Assembly: GCF_001949145.1 (NCBI RefSeq)
Contig: NW_019091620.1
Span: forward strand, 149,617 to 213,616
Direction of reading: 5' to 3'
From: Acanthaster planci
Taxonomy: Eukaryota > Echinodermata > Asteroidea > Valvatida > Acanthasteridae
Length of the DNA stretch: 64,000 bases
The notes beneath the pieces are model-generated. The model did no database searches and had not been told where the DNA came from. It saw only the letters and a list, made by a program, of their open reading frames with translations. Positions 1-13,197 of this stretch are shown here, one piece after another (position 1 is the stretch's first letter; each line of letters begins with the position of its first letter). Position numbers and translations under genes: made by a program.

Positions 1-76
1 TGTCACTAATTAAAGTCTCGGTCCATGTGGTTTCAGTATTTCATTAGTTTCCTGTTCTTACTCTTACATTTTTTAG

Positions 77-251
77 GCTGCTTGGTTTTCGTTTGGAGCT
101 TTACAACGCCTACTGGTCAACAGCCCTGATTGGTCTGTGCATAATGGTCATTGTCCTGGGACTGACAGCTCTGTGCTCATCCAATTATGACTTCTTTCAA
201 GATGAAGCTGAGCATGCCCAGTACGTTGATGACAACTATCAAGCTAGGTGA
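77..251 (+). CDS. terminal coding exon of an unrecognised membrane protein
   Basis: A pyrimidine-rich tract ending in TTTTTAG precedes base 77, and one of the three frames stays open from there to a TGA at 249-251. The exon starts with the last two bases of a codon, then encodes 57 residues. The peptide begins LLGFRLELYNAYW, continues with one hydrophobic helix of about 20 residues (STALIGLCIMVIVLGLTALC) and ends in an acidic polar tail rich in D, E, Q and Y (SSNYDFFQDEAEHAQYVDDN). This is the layout of the last transmembrane segment and cytoplasmic tail of a multi-pass or single-pass membrane protein. The other two frames stop early. I do not recognise the family. The rest of the gene must lie to the left of the window. 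Alternative: a chance open frame behind a good acceptor, but the amphipathic organisation argues against that. Confidence 0.6.
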
Positions 252-823
252 CTAACAATGGAGGATGCAGCCACAGCTGTTTGGCACCTCATGTATCGTC
301 ACTTCAACAGATGCTGCTCTTTTTTCTGTGCAATGATGGTAGCACTTGCTGTGTATGTTGCTGCAGTAGTATATTATCTCATGGTGATGTATGATCGTAT
401 GTTACCACATTAAGTTGACAAGGGGTTTGAACGGAAACTATAGGGAAGGCATTTCAACTTCATGAGTGGGCTTACGGAAGCACAAAACATGTAAAGGGGA
501 CCAATAAGTAGTACCATCACATTAGCAGAGTTTCCCAGGTGGTTTTCCATTTGAGCCATGGCTTTCGCACTCCACAACCTGTTCTTAAAATAATCAGATA
601 AGAGATAAGTATCAAGTTTTGATTGAAATAATGGGAGACTTACAAATGCCCGTAAGTGAGTTATGTAAGGAATTCCAAACTTAGAGACTTCATGATGAAT
701 TGTCTTTTGAAAAGTGGTTGCTCTTGCAAACAAACAGTAATATTCTCTACACTGTCAGGTAAAATAGTGGTGAATAGTCTCATGTCTACAAAACATTTGT
801 TTGATAGAATTTGGAGTGAACTA
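252..823 (+). other. probable 3' UTR or flank of the left-hand gene
   Basis: No coding signal is seen. If the exon ending at 251 is terminal, this is its 3' UTR, but no AATAAA occurs close by. The first reasonable plus-strand signal I see is AATAAA at 5798-5803, so the mRNA end is unresolved. Confidence 0.35.
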
Positions 824-827
824 TTAA

Positions 828-1496
828 CCACTTCCTGCTGGGTGGGGTTAGCAGCATGCATCACCTGCTGCCGGGTGCTTTTGTCAGTTTGTTCCCATTT
901 TCAAAATTCTTCAAAAATTCATATCTTCATTTAATGGACGTGTACACCCAAATGAATGACTGTCTTGTGGCGACTCTAGTCTGACAGGTAACCTCCATTG
1001 ACGCGTAAGTATTGCAGCCACACCTGCCACCCAGTAAAGAGCCCCCATTGTGTAGTGTCGCGTGATTTTCGTCTTTGCTGTGCTGGATGGCGGTGTTTGC
1101 TATGCAGAGCGATTGACGGTCAATTAGCGTGTGGGCCGTGAGGGTGAACCAGGCCATTCATCAGCCACACCGGTGTAATGCGTGCTGCACGGCGGTATCG
1201 TCTGTACAAATGCGGCCAGATTCCATGAGCGCGCAGCTGTATTGCATAGCTCATGGCTGCAATGCTGGAGCACTTTTGTCGCCTGCTGATAATCTACTTG
1301 CGCTGGCAGCGGCAAGCAATGGCACTGTTTCAAAACAATGATGGATTACCCGCGCCAATGTCAGCACTCTGCGCTGACAGCCTATGAACCTTCATTGGCA
1401 AGTTCTAGCAGCTTAGTCTTTTGTTAAAGAAAGTTCCACCCTGTCCATGAAACACCGCTCCGTGTCTCCGGTACCGGGCACTCCGGCGGCAAGTGG
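828..1496. mobile_element. piggyBac-type non-autonomous element (MITE) with TTAA target duplications
   Basis: TTAA occurs at 824-827 and again at 1497-1500. Directly inside are imperfect inverted ends: CCACTTCCTGCTGGG on the left, and on the right the complement of CCGGCGGCAAGTGG, which reads CCACTTGCCGCCGG. TTAA duplication with ends starting CC and containing a run like CTTTG/CTTGC is the hallmark of piggyBac transposons. The 669-bp interior is clearly more GC-rich than its surroundings, contains CpG-rich stretches and has only short open frames in all directions, so no transposase is encoded. The element is therefore non-autonomous and would have depended on a transposase supplied elsewhere. 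The family call rests on the TTAA site and end sequence only. Confidence 0.72.
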
Positions 1497-1500
1497 TTAA

Positions 1501-3380
1501 TGGATGTCATAAGTGTTGCTGCTTGATTAAGACAGGGATTGGTTCGATTAGCATTGAAAACAATTTACAAATTGCCTTCAGGGACATCGTAGCTTCATTG
1601 GTTATCGCTAGTCAGGCCAGAATGATGCAGCATATCAGGGAACTTGACTGCCTTACATACGAACAAGAAAACAGATATTGTTGACAAATGTAAATAGCAA
1701 CTTTCACATCCTTTGTATGTGGATTAAGGTGGGGATGTTGCTCCACACACACGTTTCTTCCTGTCTTTCTGCCCATGAAATCTTGGTGCAGTTCCAGCTG
1801 TTGATGCACAAATAGTAAAATCAATGATGTGACTGCCATCGTCAAGGGAAATGTCACTGTCTAAGTCAAAAAGAAAAATAACCTTCCCCATCACTGTTTC
1901 AACTTATCACACTTTAATCTGTATTTCAAATAGTTGTACAACTTTTTCACTTTCACAATCCTTCGTATTCAATTTTGACTAAAATGAGGTTATATTTACA
2001 TAAAATTATGATATGAAAGTGCGATCAACTTCGCTAATCATCCAACCAGTGAATTAATTATGGAGAGTAAGTACTCAAATGTCAACTTTATTTCATAGAT
2101 TGAACATGGATATCTCTACAGTTTGTCATTGAGCCCAATCTGAACAGAGACCAAAGGATTTACCTCTAGGTACTTGTCTACTTCTAAAATTGGAAACAAA
2201 AATACTCCAATTTTAAGTGTAATTGACATTAAGGGTGTTGATTCTGTTTTGGATTTCACATCTTTGGCAATTGTAGGCATTGTTGTACATGTATTCTCAT
2301 CATTGCTATGTTCATAAGGCCCCTTCAGCAGATGTACATGTACACACTATAACCAGTCAGGTCCAGCATAATGCCCTCATCTGATTAACTATTGCACTTG
2401 ATTGTGGCCTCCTTGGATTGGTGGGATAAGCCAGCTTGTCCTGTTGATGTAGGCAGGCAAGTCTAATTTGAGGATATGGGCAGTCTTCTCTATTCCCTCA
2501 TTGTGATTTCTTGTCGTGCATCTTCAGATTGTGTCAGCGATTCTCCTTGAGGAGGTTGATGACAACCTCATCAAGGTTTGGACCAACTTTTTTTCCTTGC
2601 ATGACTGATCACCATCGGGGAGATTTCTCATGACTACCTGTTGGTTGTATGGGCAGATGCTTTCTGTCTAATCTATTTCTCCTTTAACATCCCTTTTAAA
2701 TAACAACACTTTACACAGTTTTATGGGTAATGCTTGCCAGGAGTCCGAGCACCGCCATGGAGTCTGACGTTTATTCACTTGGTACAAATTCAATGTATTG
2801 GCTTTCGTTTCTGAACAGAAATACTTTGAAGCTACTTGTATTTCGCCCACAGTCATTGAAATGAATATACAATAGATCATAAGGTACATGTATATTTTAA
2901 ACACCAATTTATACAACAAAATAATTCTGTCATTTAGGTTTTTCTTACAAATCATATCAAATACAATTTTGTCTTCCTGCACCATGCAGTACTGCTAGAC
3001 GCGGGATTAAAAACCAGAGATAAAACTCTATGAGAAAAAAAAGGACTCTGGAAAATGTTAAGTCTGCTAGTACCGTTTTGCTACTGCATTATACTTATAT
3101 TTAGTTTTAAGAAAGTTCTTGGATGGTGGAAGTCACAAGCTAGAATGCTGCACCCTCGTTCGACTAAAAAACCCTTCTGCTTCTCATATGCTAATTACAT
3201 ACCTCTGCCTTTCGTACCTGTTACACAACATACGTACATACGCCAACCGATTGGACATTTTTTGCCTGCTATACACCTGTAACGCAGGCAAATTAAATTC
3301 CCCAGGAGCCCGTTTGGCAACAAAGGAAACACCTCTTTTGGCACCTTGCCTGGGTCATGTAGCTGCTTTCTCAAGTCATC
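1501..3380. other. no gene seen; AT-rich spacer with one small hairpin
   Basis: I see no exon with matching splice sites. A small inverted repeat lies at 2547-2578 (CCTTGAGGAGGTTG, four bases, then CAACCTCATCAAGG). It is too short to classify. Confidence 0.4.
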
Positions 3381-4209
3381 CTACATACATAAGGCCTCCA
3401 TCAGATCAGGAACTGCTACACACAAGGGTTGTGTGTGATGAGTTGAATTTGGTGGCAGATCAGTGGAGTAAATATCATTGATGGTTGCACTTTTCAAAAC
3501 TTCTGGTGAAAGATCTGGCACAAGTTTGTTACCAACAAAGAGTCCCCCCCACAAAGCTGTACAAGTGGAATGAAAATGTCCAAAACCCAACACTGGAATG
3601 TGGCCATATCAAACACCTGCTCTTTGTAGCTTCATATTTGGTGCCCTAATTAAGACAGCGTGTTAATTCTCATAACAGTGTTATGCTTTATATACAATGG
3701 AAGGGGAAAGTTGGCCATCAGAAGCACTGCTCATTCAGTGTTCTTGTTTGTCTTATTATACATGTAGTTGATGATTTTGCAAGGGGGGCTCTTCTCATGA
3801 TGTCATCCACCTTGTTGAAATACTCGACATGTTCTTTTGTTGCATTTGCCCCATGATGTCTTGACAATTTCTGCTGAACGAAAACTCAAAATATTTTTAT
3901 AAGTGCAAAGAACTGGATGAAGCTTTCCCTAGACATGCAGTTGTAGATTCTGGGCTCATATCGACCCTGCTTATCGGCGTTAGTTGAGACAATAGTCTTG
4001 ACATCTTGTAACGTGAAAGGATTCCCCCTTTGCAACCTCAGAAAGTGTGTGTACCAGGACATGTTGTGATCTTGAAGTACGTGCAGGGGTATCCGTGTTT
4101 GTATGTGAGTGTTTATTTCACGGACTGTAGTTTTGCAGCGTGGAATATGTGAGAGGTTTTTTATGTCCTCCAGTATGCTGAATGTCACTGTACTGAAGAT
4201 GATATTCAA
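3381..4209 (-). pseudogene. decayed protein-like sequence, possibly an old transposase
   Basis: Three consecutive minus-strand pieces read like protein but in different frames and broken by stops. The piece at 4209-3886 contains GNPFTLQDVKTIVSTNADKQ. A piece near 3870-3740 reads KLSRHHGANATKEHVEYFNK and then RRAPPCKIINY. The piece at 3593-3381 contains LWGGLFVGNKLVPDLSPEVL. The middle piece is loosely reminiscent of the segment before the first catalytic aspartate in pogo/jerky-like transposases, but the diagnostic DET motif is not preserved. The frames are disrupted, no terminal inverted repeats were found, and chance cannot be excluded. Confidence 0.25.
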
Positions 4210-4642
4210 TACAGGAGTTTGGCCATTACCTACAGTGGCTTGTAGAACCTCAAATTGAAAACTCCAAAATTATCAAAGCTAAAGAAGTGGATTCATGTAC
4301 ACGTGTTTGCAAAGTTGCATGCACTAACAACTCACTGAAAGTGTTTCTGGAGATTTCCTTTCTGTGCTGTCAAAACTGTTGAAAAGGATGTTGACTCAGG
4401 TCCTGGTTTCTGGTTGTGTTTTTTTAAATTAATCACATCTTTGATATAACGTGGCAGTTTGACCATCCAAAACACCTGAGTAGGGGAATCATTTTAAGAC
4501 TTCCATTTTATAGTATTGTAATGTCATTAACTGCATCCTAATTAAGCTGGTTTAAAAGGGGCAGTGCTGGGTGGAGAGGCTACATCGTCTGAGTAGTACC
4601 CCCCCACCGGCAAAGAAGAGAACGGTAGGTGGAGTATTTTTC

Positions 4643-4821
4643 AATACGGGCATTTCACAGTAATAGCTTGTCTCCAAGAGTTTACCATGCGTTGGCCAAT
4701 CACAATGCACAAAATCTGTCAATTCATTGTGCACTTAGAAACGGTCGACAAAATCCGTACATTGTAATTAGTCAACGCTGTGCAAACTCTTGGAGGCGCA
4801 CTATTGTGAATCACCCGTATT
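4643..4821. repeat. 179-bp imperfect palindrome (fold-back element)
   Basis: The left arm (about 4643-4720) and the reverse complement of the right arm (about 4821-4744) match along most of their length. Both start AATACGGG, then share TTCACA, CTCCAAGAGTTT, GCGTTG and ACAATG in the same order. The loop is only about 20 bases. A transcript of either strand would fold into one long imperfect hairpin. The arms do not extend beyond the terminal AATACGGG, and no clear target duplication was found. A fold-back MITE is the simplest explanation. A long-hairpin small-RNA precursor is possible but unsupported. Confidence 0.7.
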
Positions 4822-4829
4822 CGTTTACG

Positions 4830-5096
4830 TAAGTAGCCAGTGCACATATGAAGACCACACAGCTTGACCCACTCTAGGTTAGGTGTGCATGAATGTGTGT
4901 GCAGATGCAGTCGGACTGTTGCCACCAAAGGAACACTTTTACGGTGTAAAATCTCACCATCTCTTGTCCCTGTACAGACTGGATAGGTGCTATTTATAGT
5001 GCTTTCTGTCACCAAGAGGCAACCACAGAGAAAGCATTTTTCCACGGCGTATCTTGGAATAGTTGACAGCTGTTTCAATGTTTGTAGACATGGCAA
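4830..5096 (-). other. cysteine-rich open stretch of unknown meaning
   Basis: A minus-strand frame open from 5096 into the palindrome encodes a Cys-rich peptide with EKCFLCGCLL, STYPVC and KLCGLHMCTGY. The cysteine spacing hints at a metal-binding segment. No good acceptor or donor delimits it, and it runs without a break into the 4643-4821 palindrome, which suggests decayed transposon coding sequence or chance rather than a working exon. Confidence 0.2.
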
Positions 5097-8000
5097 GAGC
5101 TAGTCATTTTGCTCCATGTTCCAAGAGAACTCTGGAGTTTTTTGTTTCTTTTTGTTTTTTTTTAAATAAACATTGAAAAGGCAATGGCTGCTTATTATAG
5201 GTTCTCATGGTCAAAATATAAAAGTTATTAAAAAGAATGCCAATTTATCTTGTAGCTGGTTTCAAGTTTATTTCCTCAGGCATTGAAACTGTTCGTTTAT
5301 TTTGCAGCCAGTTGTTTGCAGGGTTACACAAAACATGGTTCCCCCAATTTCTCCCATACTTAACTCCATTTTTCTTTGAATTATGCAATCATCACAAATA
5401 CTACTAATGTACACATTTGTGTGGGTATTCTCCATCCAGCTAATCAAGTATTGCATTGAAACAAAACTGCAAAACATGATTATCTTAAAGAGCAAGACGT
5501 CCCCTTACATATGAGGATATAGCATGCACAAAATTGTGAATTGGCCCATACACTTCATGTTTTGCTTTCATATCCATACAATCTGTGTGGTAGGTTTGCA
5601 TTCAAAGTTCAAGCAAGATGAAGGCATTTGTGACCAGCTCTAGAAAAATGGGTAATAAGTCACCAGATTCAGGTTATGAGTTTTTGATATGGCTGGACTG
5701 TGTACATCACAAGCTACAATTTGATATATGAATGACCCCTGTAGTGCACTTCATTCTGGAGATATGTGGACATTTGTATGTCCACAGTTTCAGATTCAAT
5801 AAAAGCACTTTTTGAGAGAAAGTTCAGAAAGTGTAGCACTTGGAAACAATGCTATGTAGGATTTCCTACTGAATGATCAATCATCTTTATTCATCAGTAT
5901 CCATGATTGTAGTCACAAATTCTGAAAATATGAATCTTATAAAAGCTATTAACGGAAAAAACACAAAATCACGTTTTGAAGGAATTTTGCCCTCTCCAAA
6001 TAAAACAGGCCATAACATGTTGTGGCATTGCACGACTTATTACTCTTTTTTGCAGAGTAGGTCACATTTATTCTTGTTTTACATTTTCAAAAAATGTTCT
6101 CAGCCTTTTTTTCGGATTACTGCTAAAAGATAATTTCTTCCCAAACTAAATTAAAACTGGAAATCGTACAAGATTAACCACATTAAATCCATGGACAACA
6201 ACAATTTTACAAATGTGGGTCTTGTGTTCTTGTTTTGTAATCCCCATTCCACTTCTCCATTTTTTTCTGTATTGCAATCTGGGATTCTTTCACCTGTGTA
6301 TCGATTGTATGTTTCAATCCAGTCTTCTTCTAAACATGCCTTTTTACCTGTTGCCTTCCATTATTCATGCAATATTGTTCTTTTTCCTGCTACATATGAC
6401 AGAAATTAAGAAACACAGCAGAACCTTTGAGACCTGTTCTTGTGCCTTTAAATTGAAAATGTAGAGACAAGTTAATGCTAAATAACACATGAATAATGTA
6501 GGTCTAATTATGAATTCCTATTGCATTTCACAAATGGTTTCTTCTTCTAATATGGTACTTACACCTCTGAAAGCTCTAGGGAATTGGGATGTCCCAATGT
6601 GCAGTTTTAACAATGAATATCTTTTGTTTAAATTGCATGATTATAAAATGGATGTTGATCTGATCTTGCTTTCAAATTTGTGTAAAAATGGAAGATTTGT
6701 AATTAATTTGGATGCCAAATGCATTACAATGGCTGGGAAAATCTGTCTTGATGAGGCTCTCAGAATGCTCCTACACACCTAAATACGGAGGTTGAGATTA
6801 AAAAGGGGCCTATTTAAGGCAAATGTGAAGGCACTGACTATTCTGTAACAAACCGATCACATTGATCTGGATATAAATTACACATATTTTGGCCTAAATT
6901 ATTCACAAAAAGTGCAAGGATTTTCAGTGACTGTTTGGCTGTTTGCATTGTTAACATTTTTTTGATAAAACCAGGAAAGAGTACATGTAGATTTATTCCA
7001 CCATTTGTAAACAAAGCTGTTGCAGTGAGCCAGGTGCTGCAAATAAATACGCAACTATTCTACTAGGAAAATGAAACATTATCATAATACATGCAATTGG
7101 CAAATAGGTTTTGGAGTAAAGGCTTACTTCGTGTAATATGCTCTGTTTTGCTTCACTTGTATCTGTAAACCAGATCATGATCAGATGTACTGTGCTAATA
7201 AAGGAAATCAAGTTCATCAGATAATTGAAGACCTGACTCCAAGTTGGAACTGTTGATAGAATTTTGTTGTTCATTTATACATCATATACGCACATGCTTG
7301 TTCCATAGTTGTGGGGACGACATATGTTGAAACAGAGATGTGGGGACCAAAAAGTACTGGGGAAAAATTTCTGTCCCCAGAATTCGTTACGGCCTGCGCA
7401 CTGGTTTACACTTGCACCAAACTGCACCAAATGCTTGTGACTTTCCTCAAACAACCCAATAATGTTTTTGTAAAAGAACCAGATCCAAGTGACAATGTAG
7501 GGTGAGAATTGTGCTCAAGTCTGTGAGGCCGTCCTGTTTTCACACATGTGGTACATGCGTGTTACATTTCTCTCAGGCCAGGGTGTTATAACTTGTCAAA
7601 ATGGATACACGCACTCAAGTTAGAACCTGTTCATAAATGTGATGGCCCTGCAGGAATGGAGTCTCCTCGGATTTGTCTACACATGGATTCACACTGCTGG
7701 ACACTGCTTCAGTCCCAGAATCATTTTCTTTCCAACTTCTCAGTATCAGCTACCTGAACAAATACCATTGGCAAAACAAAGGAGTGGCTGGTGATTGTGC
7801 AGGTGCTTAGTGTCCTTAAAAAAAGTAAAGCTTCTGTGTAATCCTAATTCATGCTCAATGCTTATAGTTTGCAGTTGTCAGTCCCTGGCTTGTTGATATT
7901 GCTGTAAGTTTTCCCATTTGTATGATCTGAACCCACAAGGTTTGTACCTGGTTTATAATAAAGCACCAAGTGGGCATTTGGCAACAGTACACTAGTACTT

Positions 8001-8460
8001 GTTTGTGTTAAGTTTACCAATTACTAAGTCTCTGGATGTTTATTTAACCCTAGCAGTAAAAATGGTGTGTCTGACTGTGGTATGAAGGATGCAAACTTAT
8101 AAAACAGCAGTCTGCTGTAGAAGTGACATATTGGTTAAGTTTGCTACTCATATACGTGTGCGTGAATTTTTTACAAGTCATTTTTGGCAAAGATCTATGC
8201 TGTAAATTTACAGAGTCCAAGCACCTTTTGATTCAGCCAAATTTCTCTATGACTATACACGTATTTGACAAAATTTGCCTTTGCATATACAATTACCATG
8301 AAACTGCTTTGAAAACTAACATATTAAGCAAAGCCTGTGATGATGAATATCCCTTCCAAAAATGAGGCCCTGGAGGGCTCCTACCCTTAGTACAGAAACA
8401 TATCAACAAGTGGACCTGTGAGGCCAGATTAAAAAAGTTTCGTCTTCCCAGGAGACCATT
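5097..8460. other. no gene seen; AT-rich spacer
   Basis: Only short open frames without splice context are present. AATAAA signals occur on the plus strand at 5798-5803 and near 7957. Either could end a long 3' UTR of the left-hand gene, but nothing ties them to it. Confidence 0.4.
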
Positions 8461-11400
8461 TTCCAAGATGGCAGATGTACTTTTGAGTGGTAAAGGATTT
8501 TCACCATATCTAACAGGTTTTAAAGTTGATTTGCAGCTAATATTTAGTTAGAGTCAAAAGAGAGGTAGCTGGGAAAAAGGAAAAGGACAGGTAAAAATTG
8601 TCCTCGGTTTTTTAAGTTATTTAGTTGCTATCCTAGCCACAAGATGCCAGTGAACAGGATTGAAAAAGCCATTATATCTGAAGTTGAGACTACTGCAGTA
8701 AAAATATTCTGATCACAAAAACATCTTGACTAAGGAGCCAAGTCAGGCTTTATCCCGCAAAACAAGACCACAAAAGGAGCAGTTACGCAGACTTCAATTT
8801 ATGCATAACCATATTTACACATAGTTTTTATTTCAAACAGCAACAGATGACGGTGCTCAGATATTTCAAAATAAAATAATGCCATTGTTTCATACATGAA
8901 TCTCAGAGGAACCACTGTACATAACAATGGTTTACATTATGTAATACAATGTACCCCACTTAATGGCAAAAATCTAACGAAATGCTTATCCATAATCTAC
9001 AAAATTTACTTCAAAATTCAAGATCAACTTGAAGAGTTTCAGAGGCCCTCTATTTATTTTATGTACTGACTGCAAAAAATGTAATGAAAACCCCAGATAG
9101 AAAATTAAACTGAACTGTAAACCCCAAACACACAAAAAGCTGGGAAGTAAAACACCTGCAACTTAATAGAAAGTAATTAGTCTGTAAACCCTTGATGAAC
9201 CACATTTGCATTGAATAAAGCTTTCACTTTACTATGCCAACAGTGAATCGACCGCATTACTACTACCTGACAATATTCAATTTCAAGGGAAAGAAACAGT
9301 GAAGTCAATACAACACCAAAAAGCTTCAACTGTCCATTAATTTTACCTGTCTTTGCTCTTTTTCTAGATTTCCCAAAGATGATACAAAACGGTTTCGAAG
9401 TTGTATTTACATAATACATCAAGATTTTATAAAATTGGGCACTGATATTTTTGAAAGGGAGAATTATACATACTTACTATGCGTTACGATATTTTCACAG
9501 TTTGTCAAGTGTGGCAAAAAACTGGAATTATTGCACTGTAACTCAAAACAAGCAGCATATTCCAAACAGGTAGCAAAACAAATAACAAGAATTCTGTTTT
9601 GAAGGGACCTTTGATAGTACATCCATATGGGAAGCAACACTGAACAAAAGCAAACCACTGGAGTACGTTTGAAATCTGATTTGTTTCTGGAACACACATT
9701 AATACTAATAGTTTTGTTATTCTCTTAATGTGGAAAGTAAAAGTAGTTTGAGAAGGGATCCAGTTACGGTGAATGTCCAGACAAGAGCAGACTGCATTAC
9801 AGAAGGGAAAAAAATCTGTGGATTTTGCAACAAAAGCCTTCAAAACCCATTCACAGCTATTAAAAATTCTCAAGAACCTCTTAATGTATATCTGTATATT
9901 TTGACCGTGTCCATCCTTCTATGTTTGCATGTAGACTGTTCTTCATTGTTGCAATCACTACAGATACAAAGTTCTACAGAAGGTATTTCAGTTGAAGGAT
10001 CATTCAACAGCACAAACTGTAACTCAGAGGAAATGATACTTGTGTGCTGTATATATATATTTGTAATTACTTGAATGAACCAGGCTTTAGCATGGAACAT
10101 CTGTCCTACCACCACCTGGGACCCACTCACTGCAGCTGTTCTTAATGGAATAATAACTCGCCCTGTTGATTACAATATGTATTATGTAAATAAGATGCTA
10201 ATTGATGCACAATGGCTTATGGAACATATGGCCGGTTTTGCAGACATGTTATGAACTCTCTCATGAGCAGCAAGTTGAAAAATGCACCATTTGTGTGAGA
10301 AATCTTTTTGAGAAAAAATCACACAAAAACCAATAACTGAATGAAAGTTGGGGAAAACAAAACAAAATGACCAAAAAATTAAATCAGAAATAAAAAGTGC
10401 CCGTGGGGGCTTTTCCTAATTGAGACAACGTGCATTCAGAAAATAAATGGCAAGGGCATTTGCATAGAAGTCTGAGGGTCTCTTGTTAAGGAGTTGGGAT
10501 GAAAACAAACAGGACTGAATAAAGCCAGTGATGTGTATTGTTATAGGGCCTACTGCACCTGGCACAACAGCTGTGTACAGGCAAAATACATACCCCCCAT
10601 GCCCTGATGAGATATCACAACACCAGTTAAGTAGGGCTATTATCAACATCACTTCTAATAGAACCAGCCTTCTTAACAAATGATGGGTTTCATAATTGAG
10701 GTACTACCGGTATGCTAGCACATCAAAACAAGCTGAGACAAGGATGGAAAAACAATTCAGAAAAATATTAAATGTTCATAAAACATGTTGAACTGAGCAG
10801 TCTTCAACATATCTCCATGTTTGTTCTTATTGAGCAACTTTCCATTTGAACATCCAAGTCAAACTATAGAATATGTCAATCTTAAATGATTTCTCCAAAG
10901 TTTTCAATTATACAAACAATGGAAGAGAACCAAAGCAGAAACAAAGATGAAACACAAAATGACATCAAATCACAGCACATGTACCGAAAAGACACACCAA
11001 ATACTTCATGGAACAATGCAACGTTACAGTATTGAAAAAATACATGGAATAATGATCACTGAATTATGTGCATAATTACCAGTTACTGTCTATTTCTTTT
11101 CTTAAAATGAAGCTTTCAATAAAATTTATGAGTCATATACTAAGCCATGTGTGATGAAAAATAAAAACAGCCACATGTAAATGAGAAAGTTAAACTCATA
11201 ACCCCACACAGGTTTCGTCCCTTATTAATCTCAATGAAAACACACTAAAGGGAGTATTATATGGAATTACTAAATTCATATTTTTGTTGTGGCATTACCA
11301 ATAGCATGATGAGCCCACACACGCAGCACATGTATTTTAGTTGTATTCATCTTCAATGTAATCTTTTAAACAACTTGCAATGCAAAGTCTGTCTTCTGAC

Positions 11401-13190
11401 CATGTCTATATTTACATTGGCACTTGTCCCAAAGGTGACTGACCTAGTATTCTGAGCACGGACTCTCTCTCTCTTCCATTACCCGCAGGCTCCTACTGAC
11501 TAGCCAGGTCTTTCTTATTTTATGTCTTTCTCAAATGAAAACGGAAGCTGGCTTACAACATCATATGAGAAATGGTCTCGCCCACTCACAGGCAGCACCT
11601 GCCCCCAGTACAAAGGGTCGTGGCTAGCCTATTGACAAGGCTGTAGGAAGCAGCTGCACTCATGCAGGTGCACAGGAAAAGGCAAGCTAATGACTGGCGG
11701 GGGAATGAGGCACAATCTCGCTTCTTTACACGTGATGTCGTGCATTGTGCGCTTTGCCTGGATGCATGCAAGATTAGGATAAGACCAAGGGAAGCATCCA
11801 AGGCACTAAGTTTGTTTGAAGCTCATCTGCCTTCAACAGGGGAGTAACCTTTAAAAAGGGCCTAATATGTGTCCCCAGGGCAGATCAGATCAGAAGAGAA
11901 GCCTGTTATACATGCACCAGGGTAAAGGGGCAAAATGAGGGATACTAAGAATAGGCAGCAGGGTGTATTGTAGTGCCATGAATAGAAGAATATGGTGTAA
12001 GCTTCCAGTCTGCAACAGTTCTGTCATCGCTTATGGTCAAAGTGTCATTTGAACATAATGCCACAAGGCAGTTTTTGGACCACCCCCCCAAGCCCTTCTC
12101 CACTGAATCAATTTGAGTGGCAGTGCAAATTGCAGTGCTGGTTGGCTACAATTAAGAATGTCTCAAGTTTGAACACAGTACATTCTCTGGTACAGTAAAT
12201 TTATGCCCATACTGAACTTGGCTAAATCTCTGCTCAGTGTGCGTTCAGATTTTGAAGAAATTTTAACATTCCACTGAAAGAAAAAAAGCCTTAATTTGAA
12301 ACTCCCCAAGGCAGCATGTAAAATTAGTTCTCCAACTTGTACATATACCACTCCATCCATTGTACATGTAATGGTTTTACATTATTAAAAACATCAGTCA
12401 AATAATATATTATATTTGGTCTTTTATACACTGCAGTTAGCTTCCATCTGATCTGTTGCTTATCATATTCTCTTGTGTGTGAAGTGCATCCAATGAAACA
12501 TGAAATAGAGAGGTACTGAATGCAGAACAAAGTGAGTAAAAAGATTGTCATTATGAGAATCTACCAGTTTATTGGGACCAGCAGTACCAGCCATGAGTGC
12601 AGTATCTCTCATATTCACATTTTCATATCTATTGGGTGATGAATAGAACACTCAATGATACAGGATTGGCCATTTTATCAAGTGACATCAGTTAAGAGAC
12701 ATAGTGATCTGGGTAATTTATGAGGGTTACAAAACAGGCTTTCTTTGATATTGAGAATGCTCATCTCATTATGGTGTAAATAGGCTGTAAGATACATAAC
12801 AGTGAACCATGTATTCATTCTGCATGGCATACATTAAGACAAGCCATTAGCATCATCAATCATCTTTCTCTAGCATCTTATTTCTGTCAATGAATAAATT
12901 ATACGCATGTTAAAGATCAATCACATTGTTCTAACATAAAATGGTTATTTAACAGGGAATTGGTCACTGTTACCCATACCATGACTAGCGTGGCAGCTTC
13001 CCTCTGCATTTATAAAATAATTGTCATTTGGGAAGTTCAGTTCCACTGCGAAAATGCTCAGAGTAAATGCATCAACGAGGGCAGCAAACAAATCTATCGA
13101 TATGATGATGTCACAATACAGCTCTCATCCACCAGAGTTTCTTGACCTTGCAGCCGTAATAGGATTTTTACCTGCCTGAAATTCATCAAG
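8461..13190. other. no gene seen; spacer with a GC-richer patch
   Basis: No exon is supported. The patch at about 11,460-11,850 is richer in G and C than its surroundings and has opposing short open frames, but there are no matching splice sites. At 8468 the sequence CAAGATGGC could be a start codon in good context followed by GTAAAG, but no second exon was found. Confidence 0.35.
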
Positions 13191-13197
13191 ACCTTAC

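Noticed and set aside
8465-8500. CAAGATGGC start context followed by GTAAAG, resembling a first coding exon
   Set aside because: No second exon or supporting promoter features were found; chance is sufficient.
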